From Pleomorphomonas diazotrophica (lineage in GTDB: Bacteria > Pseudomonadota > Alphaproteobacteria > Rhizobiales > Pleomorphomonadaceae): DNA of 64,000 nucleotides. Below are positions 16,450 through 28,712 of this stretch, piece after piece. The stretch covers positions 31,047-95,046 of the forward strand of contig NZ_PJNW01000007.1 of assembly GCF_002844595.1 (NCBI RefSeq), in the 5' to 3' direction. Position numbers and translations under genes: made by a program. The number at the start of each line of letters is the position of its first letter. Within the stretch, counting starts at the first letter, position 1. The notes under the pieces are model-generated. The model saw only the letters and a list, made by a program, of their open reading frames with translations, was not told where the DNA came from and did no database searches.

Positions 16450-16608
16450 GGCGCACTCCCCAGTATCTTTGAATGAAACGGTCCGTTCTTCCCTCAGGAA
16501 GGAATGGCTCGATCACGGACGCTAGGGAGGCTGGTTATCGTTTCGATGACAGTTGAGCGGCGTTTCCATGAACTCTGGGCGCCGTTCAGTGATTCAATGA
16601 AAGCGCTA

Positions 16609-17064
16609 TCAATTCCGGATCAGTCCGCCAAAATAGCGCAACCCATAGGCGCGGACATCGCGCACCCTGATCTCCTCGAAGCCGAAGAAGGCGCGGTAGT
16701 CGCCGTCGGCAATATCGATGTAGTCGTGGCCGTTGAGGCGGAAGCGGAAGCCGCCCAAGAAGCGATGCTCGCCATAGAGCGCGGTCAGCGCCGCCTTGAT
16801 GGTGGCGCCGGCCTCGGCGCCGGTGATCAGGTCGTCGCGCAGCACCCGGCCGTGGTAGCCCATCGCCCATACCACGTGGTCGCCCTGCCAGACCACCTCC
16901 TGGCCGGAGAAATCGGTGCCGCCGAAATAGCTGTCGAGATAGCGGAAATCGCCGTCGGCGAAAGCGAGATCGTGCGAAGCGGGCCGGCTACTCACGGCCG
17001 GCGCGCCGTCGCCGGCATAGGTCGCCGCCTTGGCGCGGATGATGAAGTCTTCGAGGGCGTCCAT
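16609..17064 (-). CDS. DUF5680-like protein
   Basis: 151 residues, no signal peptide or membrane helix. Conserved blocks are FIIRAKAATYAGDGAP, SRPASHDLAFADGDFRYLDS, YFGGTDFSGQEVVWQGD, and WAMGYHGRVLRDDL, the pattern of DUF5680 domains, often found fused to or next to XRE regulators. An XRE-type gene does lie 207 bp away on the other strand (17272). The function is unknown. The start at 17064 (MDALEDFIIRAKA) puts the domain at the N-terminus as in relatives. Confidence 0.75.
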   Translation of the reverse strand: MDALEDFIIRAKAATYAGDGAPAVSSRPASHDLAFADGDFRYLDSYFGGTDFSGQEVVWQGDHVVWAMGYHGRVLRDDLITGAEAGATIKAALTALYGEHRFLGGFRFRLNGHDYIDIADGDYRAFFGFEEIRVRDVRAYGLRYFGGLIRN

Positions 17065-17271
17065 ATACGGCCTCCAACTGTGCCGCCGCCGAACCTAAGG
17101 CCGGCCACTGCCGTTTCATGGCAGCAGAATCGACAAGCTGAACAGTTGGAATCGTCTACCGGGCAGCCCCCGACCTACCCGGATTGCTTTGCCGGCGCGG
17201 CTTCGGCACGGTGGACAAATCGCCCGGCTTGAGGCACTTTCTCCTCCGGGTTGTGAGGGTGTGGAAGCTTC

Positions 17272-17502
17272 ATGGACGCAGAGACGTTTCGCGCCTGGCG
17301 GCAGCGCCAGGGCCTGACGCAGGACGAGGCGGCGCAACACCTCGGCCTCAAGCGGAGAATGATCCAGTATTACGAGCGGGGCGAGCGCGGCGGTCGGCGG
17401 GTGTCGATCCCCAAGCACGTGCGCCTCGCCTGCTGGGCCATCAGCCAGGGCGTCCGCGATTTCGACGGCAGGGAAGCGGGCGAGCCGAAGGCTGCCGGGT
17501 AG
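17272..17502 (+). CDS. Small XRE-family helix-turn-helix protein
   Basis: 76 residues with a single HTH: FRAWRQRQGLTQDEAAQHLG then LKRRMIQYYERGERGGRRVS (about 6-46). It is compact, with no sensor or peptidase domain, so it is a stand-alone DNA-binding regulator. It is close to the DUF5680 gene but divergent from it, which suggests but does not prove a link. No antitoxin-toxin partner is visible. A REP cluster follows it. Confidence 0.75.
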   Translation: MDAETFRAWRQRQGLTQDEAAQHLGLKRRMIQYYERGERGGRRVSIPKHVRLACWAISQGVRDFDGREAGEPKAAG

Positions 17503-17589
17503 GCGGCGAGCGTGGGACGGCCCACATGCATCGCGGTATTGCAGCGGTTCGGCAGGCCGCATCAATGCGGTCGCGACCGATATAAACCC

Positions 17590-17750
17590 CTCGCCCATCC
17601 TTCCTGAGGTCCTCGCTTTCGCAAGGATGACAGACCTATATAACTGTTTTCGTTTGTATAAATCTGTCATCCTCGCGCAGGCGAGGACCTCGTGACGAGA
17701 AGGTGACGAGGGATGTATCAGGCTCCCTGAGCATCTGGAGCGCGATACTC
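17590..17750. repeat. REP-like cluster A4 (reverse core then forward core)
   Basis: A reverse core at about 17603-17634 (CCTGAGGTCCTCGC...GGATGACAGA) is followed by an AT-rich linker and a forward core at 17663-17691. That core is identical over 29 nt to the cores at 5855 and 11381. A trailing hairpin (GGCTCCC...GGAGCGCGATA) is homologous to that at 9671-9691. No gene lies between 17503 and 17758. Confidence 0.85.
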
Positions 17751-17758
17751 CCCCAACC

Positions 17759-18262
17759 TCAGCCAATGCGCCGCGCCATCATGAGGTCGTCCAACTCCCG
17801 GCCCTCATGCATAAGGGCGCCGGGAACGCGGCCGATCGGAACGAAGCCCATGCGCTCGTAGAAGCGCACCGCCGGCCGGTTATCGGCGGTGACGGCGAGT
17901 TCCAGTTGCACGATGCCCATGGCACGCGCCTCTTCGATGATCGCTTCGATGAGATTGTCCGCCACGCCGGTGCCGCGCTGGCTCTTGCGCACATAGACCA
18001 TGACGATGCTGGCGCGGTGGAGCATCTTGCTCGACCGCTGCCGCATGAGGCCCATCAATCCCACCGGCTCATCACCCCGGAAGGCCACGACAACCGGCTC
18101 GCTCATTCGGTTGCGCCACTCCTCGTCCGTCAAGCCGGCCCAATCCTCGTAGCTGCTGGCATAGGCCGAGGGCTCCTCGCGCAGCGCTTCCAGGCGGATG
18201 CGCCGGAACGCCTCCACATCGTCGGCGCCAATGCGCCGGATCGTCGACAGGCTGTCCTTCAC
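17759..18262 (-). CDS. GNAT-family N-acetyltransferase
   Basis: 167 residues. The acetyl-CoA site is VRKSQRGTGVADNLIEAI (motif A, R-G-x-G-x-A variant), preceded by the beta-strand ASIVMVYV. The C-terminal NRPAVRFYERMGFVPIGR is the classic motif B. A GTG start at 18262 is chosen because GGAGGAG lies just upstream; longer frames lack an RBS. The acceptor is unknown (small molecule or protein amine). It is divergent from carB. Confidence 0.88.
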   Translation of the reverse strand: MKDSLSTIRRIGADDVEAFRRIRLEALREEPSAYASSYEDWAGLTDEEWRNRMSEPVVVAFRGDEPVGLMGLMRQRSSKMLHRASIVMVYVRKSQRGTGVADNLIEAIIEEARAMGIVQLELAVTADNRPAVRFYERMGFVPIGRVPGALMHEGRELDDLMMARRIG

Positions 18263-18356
18263 CGCAACTCCTCCGCTTGTCCGCCTCCACGCCGCCCTGA
18301 CCGGCGCCAATTTCAAACCTGCCTAACAAAGCCGCCAATTCGAGGCGGAGCGGGGT

Positions 18357-18384
18357 TTGCGGGCGCGCGCTTTTCATCTATAAG
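18357..18384 (+). promoter_or_regulatory. Probable carB promoter (-35 TTGCGG, -10 TATAAG)
   Basis: TTGCGG (18357-18362), a 16-nt spacer and TATAAG (18379-18384) lie 90 bp before the carB ATG. carB needs its own promoter because carA is 13 kb away with other operons between. Confidence 0.5.
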
Positions 18385-18473
18385 CCCGGCAACGGTCCGA
18401 ACGACGATCACCCTTCTTGCTGCCCGCCCCGGTCGGTGCCCCGCGCACCGGCCGCGTTTACACGCGAGTGAAG

Positions 18474-21959
<3,486 letters not shown>

Positions 21960-21992
21960 GCCGGATAGGACGGAATTGGTGGGTCGCTACAC

Positions 21993-22032
21993 ATCCGCCC
22001 GAAAAGTTGAAGACTTTTCGGAGAAAGCGGAT
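21993..22032. repeat. Palindromic repeat B1 (CCGAAAAGT family)
   Basis: An outer stem ATCCGC (21993-21998)/GCGGAT (22027-22032) encloses the inner stem CCGAAAAGT/ACTTTTCGG with a 5-nt loop. It is the same architecture as the copy at 49506-49548. It lies between carB and greA. Confidence 0.8.
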
Positions 22033-22116
22033 GCCCAAGAGCGGCCCGCCCGTGTCACAGAGTCGCCGACAGGGTTCCGGGAGGAGCCTCCATACGGCGG
22101 CACAGGAAACATCGCG

Positions 22117-22152
22117 GCCCGGTGCCTTTGGCGCCGGGCGCTGTGATTTTTT
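22117..22152 (+). terminator. Hairpin plus T6 in the greA leader
   Basis: GCCCGGTGCC (22117-22126), loop TTT, GGCGCCGGGC (22130-22139) with one G-U pair, then TTTTTT at 22147-22152, ending 17 nt before greA. It could terminate carB transcription or act as a leader attenuator for greA. Confidence 0.55.
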
Positions 22153-22169
22153 GAAAGGCCTTGAGACCG

Positions 22170-22643
22170 ATGGACAAGATCCCGATGACCGCCGGTGGGC
22201 ATGCCGCTCTGGAGAGCGAGCTGCAGCGGCGCAAATCCGAGGAACGGCCTCGCATCATCGCGGCGATCGCCGAAGCGCGCGCCCATGGCGACCTCTCCGA
22301 GAACGCCGAATATCACGCGGCCAAGGAGCAGCAGAGCCACAACGAAGGCCGCATCTCCGAGCTCGAGGACATGCTGTCCCGCGCCGAGATCATCGATATC
22401 GCCAAGCTCACCGGCAAGACGGTGAAGTTCGGCGCCACGGTGAAGCTCGTCGACGAGGACACCGAGGAAGAGAAGACCTACCAGATCGTGGGTGACGCCG
22501 AGGCCGACGTGAAGGGCGGCCGCATCTCCATCTCCTCGCCCATCGCCCGCGCCCTGATCGGCAAGTCGGTCGGCGACCAGATCGAAGTCGCCGCTCCGGG
22601 CGGTGCCCGCGGCTACGAGATCCTGGACGTGGTATTCCGGTAA
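22170..22643 (+). CDS. greA: Transcription elongation factor GreA
   Basis: 157 residues, the normal GreA length. It enters the RNA polymerase secondary channel and stimulates cleavage of backtracked RNA. The coiled-coil domain (1-75) has [14 protein letters not shown] and the tip [17 protein letters not shown] with the acidic pair D/E essential for cleavage. The C-terminal FKBP-like domain ends [19 protein letters not shown]. The ATG at 22170 is the family start; a TTG 9 nt earlier is rejected. Confidence 0.97.
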   Translation: MDKIPMTAGGHAALESELQRRKSEERPRIIAAIAEARAHGDLSENAEYHAAKEQQSHNEGRISELEDMLSRAEIIDIAKLTGKTVKFGATVKLVDEDTEEEKTYQIVGDAEADVKGGRISISSPIARALIGKSVGDQIEVAAPGGARGYEILDVVFR

Positions 22644-22650
22644 GCGCAAC

Positions 22651-22685
22651 GGCGCGGGACATGCCTCCCGCGCCACCCGCCTTTT
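22651..22685 (+). terminator. Probable greA terminator
   Basis: GGCGCGGGA (22651-22659) pairs perfectly with TCCCGCGCC (22666-22674); a short T4 follows at 22682. It starts 8 nt after the greA stop. The remainder to 22834 shows no gene. Confidence 0.65.
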
Positions 22686-22834
22686 CCGCTGGCCACAGAC
22701 CGCCGGCGTGATTCAAAAGCCATCAGAGCCACGCGGCGACCGCCCATGATGTTGCCGGCCGGACGAACCTTGCCGGACGCTGATTCGCAGGCTCTTCCGC
22801 GATACCGTCTGTGGCGGCACGGCCGCCGGTCAGC

Positions 22835-23467
22835 TCAGCCGGCGATCGCAGCGAGGATGTTGCCGAGCGGCCGCACCGGCTCGACCATCGGCGCAAGGCG
22901 CAGGCCGACATAGTCGGAGGCCGGCGAGAACAGCTGCGACAGGCCGGCGCCGATCGCCGCCTGAAAATCGGTATCCCGGTCGCCGACCATCAGCGAGCGC
23001 TTGAAATCGAGGCCCGTGAGCCGCCCTGCTTCGAGGAACATGCCCGAGTTGGGCTTGCGCATGGGATGGCTGGCGACATTGAGCGGCGGCCAGCCGTTGC
23101 CGTAATAGCCGCAGCCCAGCACCAGATCGAGCCGGGCGCCGCGCGACGCCATCTCCGCGTCGATATGGGCGGTCACCTCGGCGAAATCGTCCCAGCCGAA
23201 CAGACCCTGGGCCACGCCCGACTGGTTGGTGACCACCACCACCGGCCAGCCGGCCGCGTTGGCCCGCCGGATCGGCTCGACGATCTCCTCGAGAATGCGG
23301 ATATGCTCGGGCCGCGAGGGATAGCCGGTGTCCTCGTTGATGACGCCGTCGCGGTCGAGGAACAGCGCGGGCCGGCCGGCGAAGCGCGCGGCATCTTCCG
23401 GCGCCTCGATCCAGAGGCCCGGATCGTCGCCTGACAGCCGTGGGTCGTTGACCGCCCGGCGGCTCAT
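22835..23467 (-). CDS. gmhB: D-glycero-manno-heptose 1,7-bisphosphate 7-phosphatase
   Basis: 210-residue HAD phosphatase that removes the C7 phosphate from heptose bisphosphate in ADP-heptose synthesis. HAD motif I is FLDRDGVINEDTGY, motif II VVVTNQSGVAQG, motif III MRKPNSGMF and motif IV MVGDRDTDFQAA. The zinc-binding Cys/His cluster normally located before the RKP motif is lacking: the loop is GYYGNGWPPLNVASHP with no paired Cys. The ATG overlaps the gmhA stop by 4 nt, confirming an operon with gmhA and hldE and supporting the role. Confidence 0.88.
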   Translation of the reverse strand: MSRRAVNDPRLSGDDPGLWIEAPEDAARFAGRPALFLDRDGVINEDTGYPSRPEHIRILEEIVEPIRRANAAGWPVVVVTNQSGVAQGLFGWDDFAEVTAHIDAEMASRGARLDLVLGCGYYGNGWPPLNVASHPMRKPNSGMFLEAGRLTGLDFKRSLMVGDRDTDFQAAIGAGLSQLFSPASDYVGLRLAPMVEPVRPLGNILAAIAG

Positions 23468-24039
23468 GCCGCCCCCGCGAGACGATCCTCGATGGCGCCA
23501 CAGAGGTAATGATAGAGGCAGAGATGGCCCTGCTGGATCACCGGCGTGAAGCGCGAGGGCACGTCGAGCAGCACGTCGGCGAGTGGCATCAGCTTGCCGC
23601 CGCCCTCACCGGTCAGCGCGATCACCGTCATGCCCAGCTGGCGCGCCATCTCGGCGGCGGCCAGCACGTTCTTGGAGTTGCCCGAGGTGGAGATGGCGAG
23701 CAGCACCGCCCCTTGCGATCCATGCGCCTCCACCTGGCGGGCGAACAGGCTCTCGTAGGAGTAGTCGTTGCTCCAGGCCGTCACCACCGCCGTGTCGGTG
23801 CCGAGGGCGATGACGTTGTAGGCCTTGCGCTCCCTGAGGAACCGGCCGACCAGTTCGCCGGCGATATGCTGGGCGTCGGCGGCCGATCCGCCGTTGCCGC
23901 AGACCAGCATCGGCTTGCCGGCACCAAGCGCGGCGACGATGATATCGACAGCCCGATCGACGGCGCCCGAGAGGTCATGCGCTTTGAGCGCCGCCAGCCC
24001 CTCGATGGAGGTCTCAAGGTAGTCCTGCAGTCCGGCCAT
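23464..24039 (-). CDS. gmhA: Sedoheptulose-7-phosphate isomerase
   Basis: 191 residues, SIS-domain isomerase converting sedoheptulose 7-phosphate to D-glycero-manno-heptose 7-phosphate, the first step to ADP-heptose. Key blocks are VCGNGGSAADAQHIAGELVG (phosphate and metal-binding loop), FLRERKAYNVIAL, LLAISTSGNSKNVLAA and VIQQGHLCLYHYL with the conserved zinc-ligand region. It sits between hldE (14 nt upstream) and gmhB (4-nt overlap). Confidence 0.95.
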   Translation of the reverse strand: MAGLQDYLETSIEGLAALKAHDLSGAVDRAVDIIVAALGAGKPMLVCGNGGSAADAQHIAGELVGRFLRERKAYNVIALGTDTAVVTAWSNDYSYESLFARQVEAHGSQGAVLLAISTSGNSKNVLAAAEMARQLGMTVIALTGEGGGKLMPLADVLLDVPSRFTPVIQQGHLCLYHYLCGAIEDRLAGAA

Positions 24040-24053
24040 GCGACCAACCCCTC

Positions 24054-25514
24054 TTATCCAAGCGAAACGATCTTCTTCAGCGTGGCGGTGGTCGAGCGCC
24101 CGGCGACGATCGGCGACAGATGCACCTCGCCCCCCCGCGACAGCACGAAATCGGCGCCCACCACCCGGTCCACCGTATAATCGGCGCCCTTCACCAAGAG
24201 GTCGGGCATCACCGCCTTGATGAGGTCGAGCGGCGTCTCTTCGTCGAACAGCACCACCGCGTCCACCGCCTTCAACGCCAGGAGCAGCCGCGCCCGATCG
24301 TCCTCGTTGTTGACGGGGCGGCCCTCGCCCTTGTTGCGCTTCACCGAGGCGTCGGTGTTGAGGCCGACAACCAGCCGGTCGCAGCGCGACTTGGCGTCCT
24401 CGAGCTGAGCGACATGGCCGACATGCAGGATGTCGAAACAGCCGTTGGTGAAGCCGACCTTGAGGCCTTCCGCCCGCCAGGCCGCCGCGAGGCGCGCGAT
24501 GCCCACGCGGTCCGACGGCCCGTCCGAACGGTCGGTCGCCGAAAGGCTGCCGAGAAGTTCGTCCGGATCGGTCTGGGCGGTGCCCGGCTTGCCGACGACG
24601 ATGCCGGCGGCCGCATTGGCGATTTCGGCCGCCATGTCGGTGGCGCAGCCGGCGGCGAGCGCCAGCGCGAAGGCGGCGATCACCGTGTCGCCGGCGCCCG
24701 AGACGTCGAACACGGCGCGCGCCTTGGTCGGCATGTGCAGCGTCCGCCCCGCCTCGACGACGCTCATGCCCTCTTCGCTGCGGGTGGCGAGCACGAAGTC
24801 GAGCGCGCAGGTCTCGCGCAGCAGGCGTCCGGCCGCCTCGACCTCGGCGTCCGAGCCGGTCGGCAGACCGGTGGCTTCGCCGAGTTCCTTGCGGTTGGGC
24901 GTCACCGCCGTGGCGCCGCGATAGATGCCGTAATCCTTGCCCTTGGGGTCGACCAGCACCGGCTTGCCGGCGGCGCGGCAGAGGGCGATCAGCTCGGCCG
25001 CGACGCCGCCTGCGAGCGCGCCCTTGCCATAATCTGAGAGGATGACGATGTCGGCGCGCGGCAGTTCGGCGGCGAAGGCGGCGACCACTGCCCGCCGGTC
25101 GGCCTCGGTGAGCTCTGCCACCACCTCCTCGTCGAAGCGGAGAAGCTGCTGCTGCTGCGCCACGAAGCGCGTCTTGCGGGTGGTGCTGCGGGCGGCGCTG
25201 GAGATGATTCCGTCATGACTGACGCGGCGGGCGTCGAACAGGCGCCGCAGCTGCACGCCGGCCTCGTCGTCGCCGATCACCGTCACCGGCACGGCCCGGC
25301 CGCCCAGGGCTGCGACGTTGGCCACCACGTTGCCCGCCCCGCCCAGCATCACGTTGTCGCGGCCGTGGCTCAGCACCGGAATGGGTGCCTCCGGCGACAC
25401 GCGGTTGACCTTGCCATGGATGAAGCGGTCGAGCATGAAGTCGCCGGCCACCAGCACGGTCAGCGCGGAAAACTTCGATACGGCGGCACGATAGGAAAGA
25501 CCGGCGTCTGGCAT
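24054..25514 (-). CDS. hldE: Bifunctional heptose-7-P kinase / heptose-1-P adenylyltransferase
   Basis: About 486 residues with both HldE domains. The ribokinase-like half (about 1-315) shows MLGGAGNVVANVAALGG, VTPNRKELGEATG and the catalytic DVSGAGDTVIAAF. The nucleotidyltransferase half starts GFTNGCFDILHVGHVAQLED (HxGH motif) and ends LVKGADYTVDRVVG. It makes ADP-D-glycero-beta-D-manno-heptose. Start choice is uncertain: ATG 25514 has AGGAG about 15 nt upstream, while ATG 25553 would add 13 residues but almost touches repeat B2. First gene of hldE-gmhA-gmhB. Confidence 0.95.
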   Translation of the reverse strand: MPDAGLSYRAAVSKFSALTVLVAGDFMLDRFIHGKVNRVSPEAPIPVLSHGRDNVMLGGAGNVVANVAALGGRAVPVTVIGDDEAGVQLRRLFDARRVSHDGIISSAARSTTRKTRFVAQQQQLLRFDEEVVAELTEADRRAVVAAFAAELPRADIVILSDYGKGALAGGVAAELIALCRAAGKPVLVDPKGKDYGIYRGATAVTPNRKELGEATGLPTGSDAEVEAAGRLLRETCALDFVLATRSEEGMSVVEAGRTLHMPTKARAVFDVSGAGDTVIAAFALALAAGCATDMAAEIANAAAGIVVGKPGTAQTDPDELLGSLSATDRSDGPSDRVGIARLAAAWRAEGLKVGFTNGCFDILHVGHVAQLEDAKSRCDRLVVGLNTDASVKRNKGEGRPVNNEDDRARLLLALKAVDAVVLFDEETPLDLIKAVMPDLLVKGADYTVDRVVGADFVLSRGGEVHLSPIVAGRSTTATLKKIVSLG

Positions 25515-25555
25515 TTCAGCGCTTGCAAGGCTCCTCTTGGGACAGTCGCACATCT

Positions 25556-25597
25556 TCTAGAGCATCGGACCGAAAAGTGTTACCAGATTTTCCGACC
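25556..25597. repeat. Degenerate palindromic repeat B2
   Basis: CTAGAGCATCGGACCGAAAAGTG, then a TTTTCCG right arm, matches the CCGAAAAGT repeat family in its left half only. It lies in the divergent gap between hldE and hldD, where promoters for both operons must be. Confidence 0.5.
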
Positions 25598-25632
25598 GCG
25601 CCCGGAGGGGCCGCCATGCTGAGGACAACCGC

Positions 25633-26580
25633 ATGATCATCGTTACCGGCGGCGCCGGAATGATCGGCAGCAACATCGTTGCCGCTCTCAATGCCGAAGG
25701 TCGGAGCGACATCCTCGTCGTCGATGACCTGACCGACGGCACCAAGTTCCGCAACCTCGCCGACCTCGCCATTGCCGACTACGAGGACAAGGACCGCTTC
25801 CTCGCCCGCGTCGAGCGCGACGAAACCCTGGAAATCGACGGCATCTTCCATCAGGGCGCCTGCTCGGCGACCACCGAATGGAACGGCAAGTATGTGATGG
25901 AGGTGAACTACGCCTATTCCAAGGCGCTGCTCCACTACGCGCTGCGCCGCAAGATCCCCTTTCTCTACGCCTCCTCGGCGGCCACCTATGGCGGCGGCGA
26001 CACCTTCCGCGAGGAGCCGGAGTTCGAGCGGACGCTCAACGTCTACGGCTATTCCAAGAAGCTGTTCGACGACTACGTCCGTCGCAACGTCTTCACCGCC
26101 ACCGAGCACTCGCCGGTGGTCGGCCTGCGCTACTTCAACGTCTACGGCCCGCGCGAGGGCCACAAAGGCAGCATGGCCTCGGTGGCCTTCCACCTGTTCA
26201 ACCAGGTCAAGGCCGGCGAGAACCCCAAGCTGTTCGACGCCTATGGCGGCTACGGCCCCGGCGAACAGCGGCGCGACTTCGTGCATGTCGCCGACGTCGC
26301 CGACGTCAACCTCTGGTGCTGGAAGCGCGGCGTGTCGGGCATCTTCAACTGCGGCACCGGCCGCGCCGAGCCCTTCAAGGCCGTCGCCGAGGCGGTGATC
26401 GGCGCGCTTGGTCAGGGCGCCATCGAGTTCATTCCCTTCCCCGACCACCTGAAGGGGCGCTACCAGAGCTTCACCGAGGCCGACCTCGGCCGGCTGCGCG
26501 GGGTGGGCTACAACGGCGCCTTCCGCGACGTGGCGACCGGTGTGAAAGAGTATATGGAATGGCTAAAGGCATCCTGGTGA
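25633..26580 (+). CDS. hldD: ADP-glyceromanno-heptose 6-epimerase
   Basis: 315-residue SDR that epimerises ADP-D,D-heptose to ADP-L,D-heptose. The dinucleotide fold is [15 protein letters not shown]. The catalytic segments are YASSAATYG and [13 protein letters not shown] (YxxxK), and HldD-specific blocks include [14 protein letters not shown] and [18 protein letters not shown]. It reads divergently from hldE and overlaps waaF by 22 nt, completing the nucleotide-sugar pathway just upstream of the two transferases. Confidence 0.96.
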   Translation: MIIVTGGAGMIGSNIVAALNAEGRSDILVVDDLTDGTKFRNLADLAIADYEDKDRFLARVERDETLEIDGIFHQGACSATTEWNGKYVMEVNYAYSKALLHYALRRKIPFLYASSAATYGGGDTFREEPEFERTLNVYGYSKKLFDDYVRRNVFTATEHSPVVGLRYFNVYGPREGHKGSMASVAFHLFNQVKAGENPKLFDAYGGYGPGEQRRDFVHVADVADVNLWCWKRGVSGIFNCGTGRAEPFKAVAEAVIGALGQGAIEFIPFPDHLKGRYQSFTEADLGRLRGVGYNGAFRDVATGVKEYMEWLKASW

Positions 26581-27554
26581 TCGGACCGCGCTGGGTCGGC
26601 GACATGGTTATGGCCCAGTGCCTACTCTCGGCGCTGAAAGAGCTATATCCCGCCTCGCCCATCGACGTGATGGCGCCGGCCTGGGCGGCGCCGCTGATCA
26701 GCCGCATGCCCGAGGCGCGCGCCCGCATCGACGCGCCCTTCAAGGCGGGCGAGTTCGGCCTTGCCGACCGCTTCAAGGTCGGCCGGTCCCTCAGCGGCCG
26801 CTACGGGCGCGCCTATGTGCTGCCCGGCAGCTGGAAATCGGCGCTGGTGCCGTTCTTCGCCGGCATTCCCACCCGCGTCGGCTTCCTGCGCGAGCTGCGC
26901 TACGGCCTTCTCAACGCCATCGTGCCGCTGCCTAGGGAGCGCAAGCGCCGTACGGCGGAGATGTTCCACCTGCTCGCCGATGGCGGCGCCTTCCGCCCGC
27001 CGCATCTTGCCATCGACGCCGCCAACCAGGCCACGCTTCTTGCCGCCCACGGCCTAGAAGCCGGCGGCTACGCGGCGCTGATGCCCGGAGCCGAGTTCGG
27101 CCCGGCCAAGCGTTGGCCGGAGGACAAATACGCAGGCCTCGCCCGGCACTTCGCCGACCGTGGCCTCAAGACCATCCTGCTCGGCTCGGCCAAGGACCGG
27201 GAGGTGGGCGCGGCCATCACCGCCCTCGTTCCCGAGGCGATCGACCTCACCGGCCAGACCCGGCTCGAGGACGCCATCGACCTCCTGGGCGCCGCCCGCA
27301 TCGCCGTGGCCAACGACAGCGGCCTGATGCACGTGGCCGCCGCCGTCGGCGTGCCGGTGGTCGGCGTCTACGGCTCCACCTCCTACGAGAACACGCCGCC
27401 GCTCACCGACCGGCGCGAACTCATATCCCTGCACCTTGCCTGCTCGCCCTGTCACAAGCGGGAATGCCCGCTCGGCCACCTCAACTGCCTGAAGACGCTG
27501 GACGTCGCGATGGTCTCCGGGGCGGCCGACCGCCTGCTGGCCTTGCCATCATGA
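26559..27554 (+). CDS. waaF: LPS heptosyltransferase II
   Basis: 331 residues, GT9 family; adds the second heptose to the LPS inner core at the inner-membrane face. The start at 26559 ([18 protein letters not shown]) is the canonical WaaF opening and lies within the end of hldD (22-nt overlap). The donor-binding region reads [17 protein letters not shown], and [20 protein letters not shown] and [12 protein letters not shown] are the C-terminal signatures. It is coupled to waaC by an ATGA overlap. Confidence 0.95.
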   Translation: MAKGILVIGPRWVGDMVMAQCLLSALKELYPASPIDVMAPAWAAPLISRMPEARARIDAPFKAGEFGLADRFKVGRSLSGRYGRAYVLPGSWKSALVPFFAGIPTRVGFLRELRYGLLNAIVPLPRERKRRTAEMFHLLADGGAFRPPHLAIDAANQATLLAAHGLEAGGYAALMPGAEFGPAKRWPEDKYAGLARHFADRGLKTILLGSAKDREVGAAITALVPEAIDLTGQTRLEDAIDLLGAARIAVANDSGLMHVAAAVGVPVVGVYGSTSYENTPPLTDRRELISLHLACSPCHKRECPLGHLNCLKTLDVAMVSGAADRLLALPS

Positions 27555-28606
27555 AGGTGCTGATCGTCAAGATGTCGTCGATGGGCGACGTCGTCCACGC
27601 TCTGCCGGCGCTGACCGACGCGCTGAAGGCCCGGCCGGATCTTGTCGTCGACTGGTGCGTCGAGGCGGCCTTCGCGCCGCTCGTCCGCCTGCATCCCGGC
27701 GTCCGCCATGTCCACGAGATCCGCCTGCGCGCCTGGCGCAAGGCGGCGCTCAAGGCCGAAAGCTGGCGCGCTGCCCGTACCCTGATTCGGGCTCTCAGGG
27801 CCGAGCGCTATGACCTCGTCATCGACGCCCAGGGGCTCTTGAAGAGCGCGCTGGTCGCCCGCCTCACCGGCGCCAGGGTGGCCGGGCTCAACGCGGCGAG
27901 CGCCCGCGAGCCGCTGGCCGCCCGTCTCTATGGCGAGCGCCACACCATACCGCGCGACCGCCACGCCATCGCCCGCCTGCGCCTCTTGTTCGGCGCCATC
28001 CTCGGCTATGCGCCCGACCTCGCTACCCTCGACTACGGCATCGCCCACGGGAGCGATGAGCCGGATCCCACCGTCGTGCTGCTGCATGGCACCACATGGC
28101 CGAGCAAGCGCTGGTCGACGGAGAGCTGGATCGAACTCGCCAACGCACTCATCCGCGAGGGGTTGCGGCCGCAGGTGACCTACGCCGACGCCGCCGAGGA
28201 GGCCACCGCCCGCGCCATCGTGGCCGGCTCACCGGGCACCGAGCTCATTCCCCGCGCACCGCTCGGCGAGGTGGCCAGCCTGATCGGCCGTGCCAGCGCG
28301 GTGGTCGGCTGCGACACCGGCCTCACCCACCTCGCCGCCGCCCTCGACCGGCCCACCGTCGCCCTCTTCCTCAGCACCAAGCCGGGCCTCACCGGCGTCG
28401 CCGGCCGTCGGGCCATGGTGCTGGAGGCGACCACGCCCTGCGCGCCTTGCCGCAAACGCGACTGCCCTCTGGTGCCCCCTGGTGAGATTCAACTGTGTGT
28501 AACGACCATCCGTCCACAATTGGTATTTGAAAGGATTGCGAAGTTCATCAAAATCCGCAACCCTGACATGATACCAAAATCAAGCAGCCACAGCCCGGCG
28601 CCTTGA
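27551..28606 (+). CDS. waaC: LPS heptosyltransferase I
   Basis: 351 residues, GT9 family; transfers the first L,D-heptose onto Kdo2-lipid A. It opens [20 protein letters not shown], with GTTWPSKRWSTESWIELA as the donor-site block, VVGCDTGLTHLAAALDRP near the end and CPLVPPGEIQLCV after it. The ATG overlaps the waaF stop. From about 28490 the codon use turns AT-rich. The last residues (from about FIKIRNPDM) look divergent, so the 3' end may mark the junction of the AT-rich island that follows. Confidence 0.93.
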   Translation: MKVLIVKMSSMGDVVHALPALTDALKARPDLVVDWCVEAAFAPLVRLHPGVRHVHEIRLRAWRKAALKAESWRAARTLIRALRAERYDLVIDAQGLLKSALVARLTGARVAGLNAASAREPLAARLYGERHTIPRDRHAIARLRLLFGAILGYAPDLATLDYGIAHGSDEPDPTVVLLHGTTWPSKRWSTESWIELANALIREGLRPQVTYADAAEEATARAIVAGSPGTELIPRAPLGEVASLIGRASAVVGCDTGLTHLAAALDRPTVALFLSTKPGLTGVAGRRAMVLEATTPCAPCRKRDCPLVPPGEIQLCVTTIRPQLVFERIAKFIKIRNPDMIPKSSSHSPAP

Positions 28607-28712
28607 CCCCAGCCGGCACGTTGTCTACGTGTCAGTCCACGTTGCGGAGCATCCTGGGTGAAAAGTTCCGGCCAGGTTTATCCTATTAAACCGAACATTG
28701 GACTAAGTAGAA

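Noticed and set aside
16546..16552. Possible Pho box (CTGTCAT on the minus strand) before the ABC-GDPD operon
   Set aside because: Only one half-site matches; the second repeat 11 nt away (ACGATAA) is poor. A Pho link remains plausible but is not supported by this sequence.
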